DNA of 64,000 bases from an uncultured Collinsella sp. (lineage in GTDB: Bacteria; Actinomycetota; Coriobacteriia; Coriobacteriales; Coriobacteriaceae): NCBI GenBank assembly GCA_905197665.1, contig CAJJZP010000008.1:1-64000 (forward strand), in the 5' to 3' direction. The position numbers and the translations under genes are program-made. Below the pieces are notes generated by a model that was not told the origin of the DNA, did no database searches, and was given only the letters and a program-made list of their open reading frames with translations. Of the stretch, positions 8,449 through 16,709 are shown in pieces. The stretch's first letter is position 1. The number at the start of each line of letters is the position of its first letter.

Positions 8449-9015
8449 GTGTTTGGTATTGGAGAGGGTGAGCTGGCAATCATCGTGGTCTTCGGCTTTT
8501 TGCTGTTTGGCCCGGATAAGCTCCCGCAGATGGGCCGCACGATCGGCCGTGCCATCCGTCAGTTCCGCGAGACGCAGGAAAAGATGACGGCTGTTGTTCA
8601 GTCCGAGATCATCGATCCGGTGAGCGAGGCTGCTTCGGCGCCGGCCAAGCCCAAGAAGACGGCTGTCGATGACGATTCCGATGCGGACGAGGATGCCACC
8701 GAGACGGCAGCGCCCGCCAAGAAGGAGACCTTTGCCGAGCGTCGCGCCCGTCTTGCTGCCGAGAAGGCCGCAAGCGAGGGTGCTGCTGAGGGCGAGGTCG
8801 CTGCCGAGGATCCTGCGACCGATGCCGCCGCCGAGTCCGCTTCCGCTGTAGAGCCGGAGCCCGAGCCCGAGCCCGAGCCGGCAGAGCCCACGACGGCTGA
8901 CCTCTACGCCCGTCGTCCCCGCAAGCGCAAAGCCGTCGTCGACCAGCTCGCTCGCGAGCTCGAGGCCGAGGACGACGCCGCTGCCGCCGACGCCCCGAAG
9001 GGAGGCGATGAGTAA
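8449..9015 (+). CDS. tatB: Twin-arginine translocase TatA/TatB-family protein
   Basis: 188-aa Tat component. A short N-terminal membrane helix (GELAIIVVFGFLLFG) is followed by the conserved GPDKLPQMGR hinge and an amphipathic helix (GRAIRQFRETQEK). The long C-terminal tail is acidic and low in complexity, with alternating Glu-Pro (VEPEPEPEPEP). I chose the GTG at 8449 because GGAGG lies 5 nt upstream and the protein then starts directly with the membrane helix (MFGIGEGEL); an ATG at 8404 would add 15 residues before it. It overlaps tatC by one base, so the pair is coupled. No second TatA is visible here; in such genomes one protein may serve both roles, so the A/B assignment is uncertain. Confidence 0.88.
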   Translation: MFGIGEGELAIIVVFGFLLFGPDKLPQMGRTIGRAIRQFRETQEKMTAVVQSEIIDPVSEAASAPAKPKKTAVDDDSDADEDATETAAPAKKETFAERRARLAAEKAASEGAAEGEVAAEDPATDAAAESASAVEPEPEPEPEPAEPTTADLYARRPRKRKAVVDQLARELEAEDDAAAADAPKGGDE

Positions 9016-9806
9016 TGCCTATCGGACCTGCGCGCATGCCGCTCTTCGATCACCTGGGAGAACTCCGTCGCCGTCTGACCATCGTGGTCGTGTCGGTGTT
9101 TGCCGCCGCTATCGTGCTGTACTTCGCCACGCCCGTGGTGCTCGATATCCTGGAAGACCCCATCCGCTCCTTTGTGCCGGACGGTAAGTTCTACATCACC
9201 ACCACGCTCGGCGGCTTTGGCCTGCGCTTTTCGCTGGCCCTCAAGATGGCCGTGGTCATGTGCACGCCGATGATCGTCTGGCAGATTCTGGCATTTTTCC
9301 TGCCGGCGCTTCGCCCCAACGAGCGCAAGTGGGTCGTGCCTACGGTGCTCGCCTCGACGGTGCTGTTCTTCTTGGGCGCCATCTTCTGCTACTTCATCAT
9401 CATTCCTGCGGGCTTTGAGTGGCTCATCGGCGAGACTTCGGCCGTCGCCACGGCGCTGCCCGACTTGGAGAACTACGTCAACATGGAGCTGCTCTTTATG
9501 ATCGGCTTTGGTGTGGCGTTTGAGCTGCCGCTCATCATCTTCTACCTGTCTGTTTTCCACATCGTGTCCTACGCGGCCTTCCGCAGCGCCTGGCGCTACG
9601 TGTACGTAGGCCTGCTCGTGGGTTCGGCTGTGATCACGCCCGACGGCTCGCCCGTTACGCTGGGCCTCATGTATGGCGCCCTGCTCTCGCTCTACGAGAT
9701 CTCGCTTGCCATCGCCCGCGTGGTCATTACCGCGCGCGAGGGCAAGGAGGGCCTGTTCGTGAGCCGTCTGGACCTGTTCTCGGACGATGAGGACGACGAG
9801 GAGTAA
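9015..9806 (+). CDS. tatC: Sec-independent protein translocase TatC
   Basis: 263-aa polytopic membrane protein that recognises twin-arginine signal peptides. The N-terminal motif MPLFDHLGELRRRL is the TatC signature, and six membrane segments are visible. The usual conserved Phe/Glu region appears as FGVAFELPLI. The C-terminus is acidic (DDEDDEE). It starts at the last base of the preceding gene (TAATG) with GGAGG 9 nt upstream. Followed by hypA after 6 nt, so hydrogenase-type maturation genes may be co-transcribed with Tat. Confidence 0.96.
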   Translation: MPIGPARMPLFDHLGELRRRLTIVVVSVFAAAIVLYFATPVVLDILEDPIRSFVPDGKFYITTTLGGFGLRFSLALKMAVVMCTPMIVWQILAFFLPALRPNERKWVVPTVLASTVLFFLGAIFCYFIIIPAGFEWLIGETSAVATALPDLENYVNMELLFMIGFGVAFELPLIIFYLSVFHIVSYAAFRSAWRYVYVGLLVGSAVITPDGSPVTLGLMYGALLSLYEISLAIARVVITAREGKEGLFVSRLDLFSDDEDDEE

Positions 9807-9812
9807 ATCGGT

Positions 9813-10169
9813 ATGCACGAGGTTGGCATTGTCAACGGCATACTCGATACAGTGATTCGCGCGGCGCGTGGGGCGGGGGCCTCGCGCGCCGTTTTGGTAA
9901 CGCTGCGTATCGGGGACATGACCGAGGTGGTGCGCGAGGCGCTCGACTTTGCGTGGGAGACGTTTCGCGACGAGGACCCGCTCACGCGCGGCTGCGAGCT
10001 TGTTGTGGAGGAGGTCCATCCACAAAGCGAGTGCCTGGACTGCGGCGAGGTCTTCGACCACGATCGCTTCCATTGCCGTTGCCCCCAGTGCGGTGGCGCC
10101 AACGTACGCCTACTGCACGGCCGCGAACTCGACATCGCCAGCATCGAAATCGAAACCCCCGACGATTAG
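9813..10169 (+). CDS. hypA: Nickel metallochaperone HypA
   Basis: 118-aa HypA/HybF protein that delivers nickel during NiFe-hydrogenase maturation (or to urease). The N-terminal Met-His-Glu (MHEVGIV) holds the nickel-binding His2, and a zinc site is formed by two Cys pairs (CLDC and CPQC). It follows tatC by 6 nt and precedes hypB by 55 nt. No hydrogenase structural gene or hypCDEF is in the window. Confidence 0.95.
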   Translation: MHEVGIVNGILDTVIRAARGAGASRAVLVTLRIGDMTEVVREALDFAWETFRDEDPLTRGCELVVEEVHPQSECLDCGEVFDHDRFHCRCPQCGGANVRLLHGRELDIASIEIETPDD

Positions 10170-10224
10170 CCCACTAGCCATCTGGTGATGGGGTATAAAG
10201 GGGCCAAATTAAGGAGCGCTAAGT

Positions 10225-10908
10225 ATGGCCGAGAAAACGATTGATATCGCATCGCCGATTCTGTCGCGCAACGAGCGCCTGGCAGATCAGCTGCGTCAGC
10301 GATTTAAAGGGACAAACACCTATGTAATCAATGTGCTGTCGAGCCCCGGCTCGGGCAAGACCACCACGATTCTGGGTACCAACGAGCGCCTGCGCGACAA
10401 AGCCGGCCTGCGCTGTGCCGTCATCGAGGGCGATATCGCCTCAGACGTCGATGCCATCACTATGAAGGAAGCTGGCATGCCCGCCATCCAGATCAACACC
10501 GGTGGCCTGTGCCATCTTGAGGGCAACATGATCATGGAGGCCGTTGACGCGTTCGACCAGGCGGTTGGCCTTCAAAACATCGACGTCATCTTTATCGAAA
10601 ACGTGGGCAACTTGGTCTGTCCGGTCGACTTTGACCTGGGCGAGAACCTGTCCATCATGATCCTTTCGGTGCCTGAGGGCGACGATAAGCCCATCAAGTA
10701 TCCGGGCATCTTCCAGCACGCCGGAGCGCAGTTACTCAACAAGGTCGACGTGGCCCCGGCTTTCGATTTTGACATGGATAGGTATACTAAGACACTCGAT
10801 GACCTCAATCCGCAGGCGCCGCGGTTTGCCGTGAGCGCGCGCAAGGGCGAGGGCATGGATGCCTGGTGCGATTGGCTCATCGGGCAGATTGAGCAAGCAA
10901 GGGCGTAA
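10225..10908 (+). CDS. hypB: Hydrogenase nickel incorporation GTPase HypB
   Basis: 227-aa SIMIBI-class GTPase that acts with HypA to load nickel. Visible motifs: P-loop LSSPGSGKTT, the switch region with IEGD, the metal-site segment GLCHLE, the Walker-B-like IENVGNLVCPVD and the guanine motif NKVD. It lacks both the N-terminal CxxCGC nickel motif and a His-rich stretch, so only the intersubunit Cys/His metal site is present. The start has AAGGAGC upstream. It pairs with hypA. Confidence 0.95.
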   Translation: MAEKTIDIASPILSRNERLADQLRQRFKGTNTYVINVLSSPGSGKTTTILGTNERLRDKAGLRCAVIEGDIASDVDAITMKEAGMPAIQINTGGLCHLEGNMIMEAVDAFDQAVGLQNIDVIFIENVGNLVCPVDFDLGENLSIMILSVPEGDDKPIKYPGIFQHAGAQLLNKVDVAPAFDFDMDRYTKTLDDLNPQAPRFAVSARKGEGMDAWCDWLIGQIEQARA

Positions 10909-10962
10909 GTCGGCCGCCATAAGCGCGGGCGCAGCCGCAGAGACATGAGATAGGAGCCTCTT

Positions 10963-13557
10963 TTGAAGCTCATCATCGCCGAGAAAAACGACGCCGCGCG
11001 CCAGATCGCCGAGCGTCTGTCCACGGGCAAGCCCAAAAAGGACAAGGTGTACAACACCGCCATCTACCGTTTTGAGTGGAAGGGCGAGGAGTGCGTGACG
11101 ATCGGCCTTGCCGGTCACATCCTCGCGCCCGATTTTTGCGACAGCGTGCTGTTCGATAAAAAGCTGGGCTGGTATTCGGTCACTGAGGACGGCGAGATGC
11201 TGCCGGCCGATATGCCCGATGGCCTGGCGCGTCCGCCCTACGACACCAAGCGCAAGCCGTTCCTTGCCGACGGTATCTCCATCAAGGGCTGGAAGCTCGA
11301 GAGTCTGCCCTATCTCACCTGGGCGCCCGTTATTAAGCTGCCGGCCGAGAAGGAACTCATTCGCTCGCTCAAGAACCTGGCCAAGAAGTCCGACAGCGTC
11401 ATCATCGCTACGGACTTCGATCGCGAGGGCGAACTGATCGGTTCGGACGCCCTCAACAAGGTGCGCGAGGTTGCGCCCGACTTGCCGGTCGCCCGCGCCC
11501 AGTATTCTTCGTTTACCAAGGCCGAGATTACGCAGGCCTTCGATAACCTTGTCTCGCTCGACCAGAACCTGGCCGACGCCGGCGAGAGCCGTCAGCATAT
11601 CGACCTCATTTGGGGTGCGGTGCTCACGCGCTACCTGACGCTCGCCAAGTTTGGCGGCTTTGGCAACGTGCGCTCCGCCGGCCGCGTACAGACGCCGACG
11701 CTTGCGCTGGTGGTCGAGCGCGAGCGCGAGCGTATGGCGTTTGTGCCCGAGGACTATTGGCAGATTCGCGGTATGGGTGCCGCGCTGGGTGCCGCCGAGG
11801 ACGACCGCTTTAAGATCGCGCACAAGACGGCGCGCTTTACCGACAAAGATGCCGCCGAGACGGCGTACGGTCACATTGACGGTGCCAAGACGGCAACCGT
11901 TGCCGCGGTGACCAAGCGCTCGCGCAAGCAGCAGCCGCCCACGCCGTTTGCGACGACCTCGCTGCAGGCTGCCGCCGCGGCCGAGGGCATCTCACCTGCA
12001 CGTACCATGCGCATCGCCGAGTCCCTCTACATGGCGGGCCTCATCAGCTACCCGCGTGTCGACAATACCGTGTACCCTGCGACGCTCGATCTGGGCGCCG
12101 TGGTGAGCGACCTGGCAAAGATTAACCCGGCGCTGGCGCCCGTGTGTAAAAAGGTGCTCGCCGGTCCCATGAAGCCCACGCGCGGCAAGGTCGAGACCAC
12201 CGACCACCCGCCTATCTATCCCACGGGCGAGGGCGATCCGTCCACGCTCGATGGCGGCCGGCGCAAGCTCTACGATCTCATCGCCCGCCGCTTCCTGGCG
12301 ACGCTTATGGGTCCTGCGACCATCGAGAACACCAAGCTCGAGCTCGACGTCAACGGCGAGCCGTTCGTGGCCTCGGGCGACGTGCTCGTGACCCCGGGCT
12401 TCCGCGAGGCGTACCCGTACGGCCTTAAGCGCGACGAGCAGATGCCGCCGCTGGAACAGGGTGATACGGTCGACGTGTTCGACATTAAGCTCGAGGCCAA
12501 GCAGACCGAGCCGCCCGCGCGCTACAGCCAGGGCAAGCTCGTGCAGGAGATGGAGAAGCGCGGCCTGGGTACCAAGTCCACGCGCGCGAGCATCATCGAG
12601 CGCCTGTATGCCGTGCGCTATCTCAAAAATGATCCCGTGGAGCCGAGTCAGCTGGGTATTGCCATTATCGATGCGCTGACGCAGTTTGCCCCGCGCATCA
12701 CGAGCCCCGATATGACCAGCGAGCTCGACGGCGACATGACTCGCGTGGAGCGCGGCGAGGACACCGAAGAGCATGTCGTGACGCACTCGCGTGCGCTGCT
12801 GGCCGGCGTGCTCGACGAGCTGCTCAAGCATACGCAGGAGCTCGGCGACGCCATCAGCGACGCCGTTACGGCCGATGCGCGCGTGGGCGCCTGCCCCAAG
12901 TGCGGCAAGGACCTGGTTATGAAGACGAGCGCCAAGACCCGCGGCAGCTTTATCGGTTGCATGGGCTGGCCCGACTGCGACGTGACCTATCCGGTGCCGA
13001 GCGGCGTCAAGGTGAGCCCGCTCGAGGGCGAGGCGGCCGTGTGCCCCGAGTGCGGCGCGCCGCGCATTAAGTGCCAGCCGTTCCGCCAGAAGGCCTTCGA
13101 GATTTGCGTGAACCCCACGTGCCCCACCAACTACGAGCCTGACCTTAAGGTGGGCGAGTGCAAGGTGTGCGCCGAGGCCGGACGCCATGGCGACCTGATC
13201 GCGCACAAGAGCGAGAAGAGCGGCAAGCGCTTTATCCGCTGCACCAACTACGATGACTGCGGCGTGAGCTATCCTCTGCCGGCGCGCGGTAAGCTCGAGG
13301 CGACGGGTGAGACCTGCCCCGAGTGCGGCGCTCCCATCGTGGTGGTCAACACGGCCCGCGGCCCGTGGCGTATCTGCGTCAACATGGACTGCCCGACCAA
13401 GGAGAAGAAGCCCGCCCGCGGCCGCAAGACTGCGACCAAGGCGAGCACGGCGAAGAAGACGACGGCGGCCAAGAAGACGACGGCTAAGAAAGCCACTGCC
13501 GCCAAGAAGACGACCGCGAAGAAGTCGACTGCCAAGAAAGCAGCCGCCGACAAGTAA
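10963..13557 (+). CDS. topA: DNA topoisomerase I (type IA) with lysine-rich tail
   Basis: 864-aa topoisomerase that relaxes negative supercoils. The N-terminal TOPRIM domain has E7 (IAEKND) and the DxD pair D151/D153 (ATDFDREGE). The catalytic tyrosine is Y363 in ISYPRVDNTVYP. C-terminal Cys4 zinc ribbons are visible (CPKCG, CPECG and CKVC repeats at about 645-810). The last 45 residues or so are an Ala-Lys-Thr tail (repeats of AKKTTAKK), like histone H1 and like tails on actinobacterial TopA. The start is a TTG with TAGGAG 8 nt upstream. In gene order and in the DNT form of the active-site motif it is unlike the usual TopA (YxRTDS), so it resembles the archaeal/TopB-like branch. It is followed by a strong terminator. 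Confidence 0.92.
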   Translation: MKLIIAEKNDAARQIAERLSTGKPKKDKVYNTAIYRFEWKGEECVTIGLAGHILAPDFCDSVLFDKKLGWYSVTEDGEMLPADMPDGLARPPYDTKRKPFLADGISIKGWKLESLPYLTWAPVIKLPAEKELIRSLKNLAKKSDSVIIATDFDREGELIGSDALNKVREVAPDLPVARAQYSSFTKAEITQAFDNLVSLDQNLADAGESRQHIDLIWGAVLTRYLTLAKFGGFGNVRSAGRVQTPTLALVVERERERMAFVPEDYWQIRGMGAALGAAEDDRFKIAHKTARFTDKDAAETAYGHIDGAKTATVAAVTKRSRKQQPPTPFATTSLQAAAAAEGISPARTMRIAESLYMAGLISYPRVDNTVYPATLDLGAVVSDLAKINPALAPVCKKVLAGPMKPTRGKVETTDHPPIYPTGEGDPSTLDGGRRKLYDLIARRFLATLMGPATIENTKLELDVNGEPFVASGDVLVTPGFREAYPYGLKRDEQMPPLEQGDTVDVFDIKLEAKQTEPPARYSQGKLVQEMEKRGLGTKSTRASIIERLYAVRYLKNDPVEPSQLGIAIIDALTQFAPRITSPDMTSELDGDMTRVERGEDTEEHVVTHSRALLAGVLDELLKHTQELGDAISDAVTADARVGACPKCGKDLVMKTSAKTRGSFIGCMGWPDCDVTYPVPSGVKVSPLEGEAAVCPECGAPRIKCQPFRQKAFEICVNPTCPTNYEPDLKVGECKVCAEAGRHGDLIAHKSEKSGKRFIRCTNYDDCGVSYPLPARGKLEATGETCPECGAPIVVVNTARGPWRICVNMDCPTKEKKPARGRKTATKASTAKKTTAAKKTTAKKATAAKKTTAKKSTAKKAAADK

Positions 13558-13585
13558 CAGCGCAGCCGAAACATTGACCAAAACA

Positions 13586-13621
13586 AAAATGAGCGAGGAT
13601 CCCGCGATCCTCGCTCATTTT
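13586..13621 (+). terminator. Bidirectional terminator after topA
   Basis: A perfect 16-bp stem (AAAATGAGCGAGGATC with its complement) and a 4-nt loop, ending in TTTT. The A-run on the left lets it also end minus-strand transcription from the zinc-ribbon gene. Confidence 0.92.
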
Positions 13622-13625
13622 CTAG

Positions 13626-13683
13626 GCAGTCATTGGGGACGTTCTTTAATGACTAGTCGTTTGAGAACGTCGCATGCGACTAG
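13626..13683. repeat. Dispersed hairpin repeat, copy 1 (GGGGACGTTC/GACTAGTCG)
   Basis: Contains TCATTGGGGACGTTC, then GACTAGTCGTTT, then GAGAACGTC, and runs into the stop codon of the zinc-ribbon gene. Related segments occur at 14746, 40625, 42160 (reverse orientation) and 63443. It looks like a degenerate intergenic palindromic repeat. Confidence 0.6.
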
Positions 13684-14672
13684 TTCACTTCGACGGGTTT
13701 GGCGCCGGGATAGCGCTCCTCAAAGTCTAGGCGGTACTTATTGTCATTGGTGCCCGCCACGTTGTCGCGTGATAGCGGTGCCACGATCTCATTCTTGTGG
13801 TCCGCAGGCTTGGCGTATTTCAGGCTGATCTCCCAGGCATCGCAGATCGCGTCAATGCGGTGGTCCAGGTCGTCGTACAGCGCCACGATGTCCTTCCAGG
13901 AGCTGTAGTTCTTGGAGCTCGTCGGGACGTCCAGGTCCTCGACGATATCGTAGTACTGCTCGATGGTGTCTTCCGTGCGCTCGGCGACGTCGGCGAGATT
14001 TTGACGGGTGGTGCGATCTTCTTCCAGATAGCTGCCGTTGAAGTTCTGCGCGTCGCCACGGACGTAGTTGTCGAGGTCTTCGAGCAAGTCGTAGTATTCG
14101 CTCAGTCGGCGGTAGAGGTTCTGTTCGGAGAGCGTTGCTTCGCCGCCATCCTCGTCGTCATCGTCATCATCGTCATCATCGTCGTACAGGCTGTTGGGAT
14201 CGCCGAGAGGCTTTAGGTCATCGTCGTCGACGTCATGGTGCAGCTTAGCTACCTCGGTAGTCGTCTGCGTGGCGGCGTTGTCGAAAGGCTTGATCACAAA
14301 GAAAACGACCAGGGCGATGATGATCGCCACCAGCACAACGATAACGGCGATAAGCGGCCCGGTGCCGCTCTTTTTGGGAGCGGGGGTCTGTGGCGAAGCG
14401 GGCGCGTATGCGGGAGCCGGCTGCTGTTGGGGCGAGCCGCTCGCGACGGGTATGCGCTGCGTGGTCTCGACGGCCTCGGTCCTTGCGGCGGGGTCGGGGC
14501 GATAGGCGAGGGGGTCGTCCGCCTTGGCTTGCGGCGTATCGAGGGAACCGGTCTGCTCAAAAGCGGGCTGGCTATCGCTCGCGGTTGTTTGCTCAACGGG
14601 TGCACCGCACGAGGTGCAGAACTTGGCATCATCTGCAAGAAGCTTGCCACACGAGGCACAATACCGAGTCAT
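13680..14672 (-). CDS. Zinc-ribbon membrane protein with polyaspartate segment
   Basis: 330-aa protein. Residues 1-25 form a zinc ribbon with two CxxC pairs (YCASCGKLLADDAKFCTSCG). A Pro/Gln/Ala-rich linker follows, then one membrane helix (about 115-138, IAVIVVLVAIIIALVVFFV), then a mostly acidic, probably extracellular domain that opens with a run of ten Asp and includes many Tyr/Asp-rich helices. The start at 14672 has AAAGGAG 6 nt upstream. Zinc-ribbon/TM proteins of this plan are common in Gram-positives, but no specific function is known. Its stop codon overlaps a dispersed repeat. Confidence 0.8.
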   Translation of the reverse strand: MTRYCASCGKLLADDAKFCTSCGAPVEQTTASDSQPAFEQTGSLDTPQAKADDPLAYRPDPAARTEAVETTQRIPVASGSPQQQPAPAYAPASPQTPAPKKSGTGPLIAVIVVLVAIIIALVVFFVIKPFDNAATQTTTEVAKLHHDVDDDDLKPLGDPNSLYDDDDDDDDDDEDGGEATLSEQNLYRRLSEYYDLLEDLDNYVRGDAQNFNGSYLEEDRTTRQNLADVAERTEDTIEQYYDIVEDLDVPTSSKNYSSWKDIVALYDDLDHRIDAICDAWEISLKYAKPADHKNEIVAPLSRDNVAGTNDNKYRLDFEERYPGAKPVEVN

Positions 14673-14745
14673 TGCCACTCCTTTCGCCACATTTCAATGC
14701 AATACGACGATTATACCCAGCACCCCAAAAAGCCGGCAGTTGGGT

Positions 14746-14806
14746 GTTCCTTTTCGGTCGGCAGTTTAGGAACGTCCCTAACTGCCGTCTGAGTAGCCAT
14801 TGACTA
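14746..14806. repeat. Dispersed hairpin repeat, copy 2
   Basis: Carries GGCAGTTTAGGAACGTCCCTAACTGCC-type sequence (split here: GGCAGTTTAGGAACG then TCCCTAACTGCC), a hairpin related to the GGGGACGTTC family. It lies in the promoter region between the divergent zinc-ribbon gene and tmk. Confidence 0.55.
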
Positions 14807-14896
14807 GGTGGGATTTGGGACGCGCCGAGCACTGGGGTATCATGGCTTGGTTGCTATAACTTGCATTTTCGCGCCTTGTAGGAAGGGGCTGCGCCC

Positions 14897-15580
14897 ATGG
14901 CTTTTGAGCCCGCTCAACATAGCTTCATTACGCTCGAGGGCGTCGACGGCGCCGGCAAGTCCACGCAGGCGCGCCTGCTGGCCCGCGCGCTCGACCTCGC
15001 TGGCTATCAGGTCGTAACTCTGCGCGAGCCGGGCGGCACCGCCATCAGCGAAAAGATTCGCGCCCTGCTGCTCGACCCCGCCAACACGGCAATGGGCGAT
15101 ACCTGCGAGCTGCTGCTCTACGAGGCTGCGCGTGCCCAGCTGGTGCACGAGGTCATCGCTCCCGCGCTCGCTGTCGGCAAGGTGGTCCTGTGCGACCGCT
15201 TCTACGATTCCACAACCTGCTATCAGGCATTTGCCGACGGCCTTGATCGCCAGATGGTGCGAGATGCCAACAACCTGGCCGTCGCGGGTACGCACCCGGC
15301 GCTCACACTCGTCTACCACATCACGCCCGAGCAGGCGGCGCTGCGCATGGCAGCCCGTGGTGCGGCAGATCGCATGGAGGCAAAGGGCATGGCATTCCAA
15401 GAGCGTGTCTACCAGGGATTTTGTGCCATTGCTGCCGAGGAGCCCGCCCGCGTAAAGCTCATCGACGCCACCGCGTCGATTGCAGACGTCTTCGCGCAGA
15501 CGGTCGAGCTGGTTCGTGCCTACGGCCTCGATATTTCCCAGAACGCCGTCGCCGCCGCGCTTGCCCAGGAGGCCGAGTAG
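14897..15580 (+). CDS. tmk: Thymidylate kinase
   Basis: 227-aa dTMP kinase (dTMP to dTDP). P-loop EGVDGAGKST (residues 14-23), the DR(F/Y) motif in LCDRFYDSTTCYQ and the substrate-contact motif REPGGT are intact. The start at 14897 follows a modest AAGGGG site. It is the first gene of tmk-holB-ricT, an order conserved in many Gram-positive bacteria; holB starts 1 nt after its stop. Confidence 0.95.
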   Translation: MAFEPAQHSFITLEGVDGAGKSTQARLLARALDLAGYQVVTLREPGGTAISEKIRALLLDPANTAMGDTCELLLYEAARAQLVHEVIAPALAVGKVVLCDRFYDSTTCYQAFADGLDRQMVRDANNLAVAGTHPALTLVYHITPEQAALRMAARGAADRMEAKGMAFQERVYQGFCAIAAEEPARVKLIDATASIADVFAQTVELVRAYGLDISQNAVAAALAQEAE

Positions 15581-15581
15581 C

Positions 15582-16709
15582 ATGGCCCCCGCGCAGACAA
15601 GCTTGCTCGCCAAGCTCGATACCCAAGAGCGCGTGCGCGACTTTTTGACCAACGCCGTCGCCAGCGGTCGCGCATCGCACGCCTATCTGTTCTTGGGAGC
15701 GCCCGGCGCGGGCAAGCTCGACGCCGCGTGGGCGCTCGCCCAAGCCTTCCTGTGCGAGCAGGATGGCTGCGGCGCATGCGACAGCTGCGTGCGCGTCGCG
15801 CGCCATACGCATCCCGACGTGCACTATTACACGCCCGAGAGCGCCACGGGCTACCTCATCGCCCAGACCCGCGAACTACTCGACGACGTGCCCCTGGCGC
15901 CCATCCGTGCCAAGGCCAAGGTCTACATCATCGACCGTGCCGAGCAGCTGCGCGCCAACACCGCTAACGCGCTGCTCAAAACACTCGAGGAGCCGCCCGA
16001 GGGCGTCATGTTCATCTTGCTGGGCACCTCGGCAGACGTGATGTTGCCCACCATCGTGAGCCGCTGCCAGTGCGTGCCGTTTCGGCTGGTGTCGCCCGCC
16101 GTGGCCGCGCGTGCCGTGAGTCGCGCCACCGGTCAGGACCCTGCGCGTTGCCGCATAGCCGTCGCCGTAGCGGGAAGCCCCACGCGTGGCATCGAGTTCC
16201 TCAAGAGCGCCGAGCGCCAGGATGCTCGCCGCCAGATGGTCCGTGCCATCGATTCGCTCATCGCCGCCGACGAGGCCGATGTGCTCAGCCGCGCCAAGTC
16301 GCTCATCGTCGCCGTTAAGGCGCCGCTCGCCGAGGTCAAGTCCACGCAGGAAAAGGTGCTCGAGCAAAACGCCGATTACCTGTCGCGTGGAGCATTGAAG
16401 CAGCTTGAGGACCGCAACAAGCGCGAACTCAACGCGCGCGAGCGTTCGGGTATCATGGAAGCGCTGGCGAGCGCGCGGACGCTCATGCGCGACGTGCTGC
16501 TGACGCTTCAGGACGAGGCGGCCGACGTGGTGAACGAAGACGTGCGCGACACGATCGGGCGGCTTGCCGCCGCGACCAATGTTGCGGGTGCCACGCGGGC
16601 GCTCGAGGCAGTCGCGACCGCCGAGCGCAACATTGCCAGAAACGTTACTCCCCAGCTGGCCATCGAGGTCATGCTGTTCGATATCAGGAAGGCACTGAAA
16701 TGCCGTTAG
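15582..16709 (+). CDS. holB: DNA polymerase III delta' subunit (clamp loader)
   Basis: 375-aa clamp-loader AAA+ protein. The N-terminal ATPase domain has a P-loop-like GAPGAGKLDAA in which the final Ser/Thr of GKT/S is Leu, as expected for the non-hydrolysing delta' subunit. The four-Cys zinc module (CEQDGCGACDSC) and the sensor region VMLPTIVSRCQ are present. The start ATG at 15582 follows tmk by one base, with GGAGG 10 nt upstream inside tmk. It overlaps ricT by 10 nt. Confidence 0.93.
   Translation: MAPAQTSLLAKLDTQERVRDFLTNAVASGRASHAYLFLGAPGAGKLDAAWALAQAFLCEQDGCGACDSCVRVARHTHPDVHYYTPESATGYLIAQTRELLDDVPLAPIRAKAKVYIIDRAEQLRANTANALLKTLEEPPEGVMFILLGTSADVMLPTIVSRCQCVPFRLVSPAVAARAVSRATGQDPARCRIAVAVAGSPTRGIEFLKSAERQDARRQMVRAIDSLIAADEADVLSRAKSLIVAVKAPLAEVKSTQEKVLEQNADYLSRGALKQLEDRNKRELNARERSGIMEALASARTLMRDVLLTLQDEAADVVNEDVRDTIGRLAAATNVAGATRALEAVATAERNIARNVTPQLAIEVMLFDIRKALKCR

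Noticed and set aside
11992..13581. 529-aa open frame on the minus strand
   Set aside because: Antisense of topA; the His/Arg/Leu-rich sequence comes from complementing the topA reading frame.
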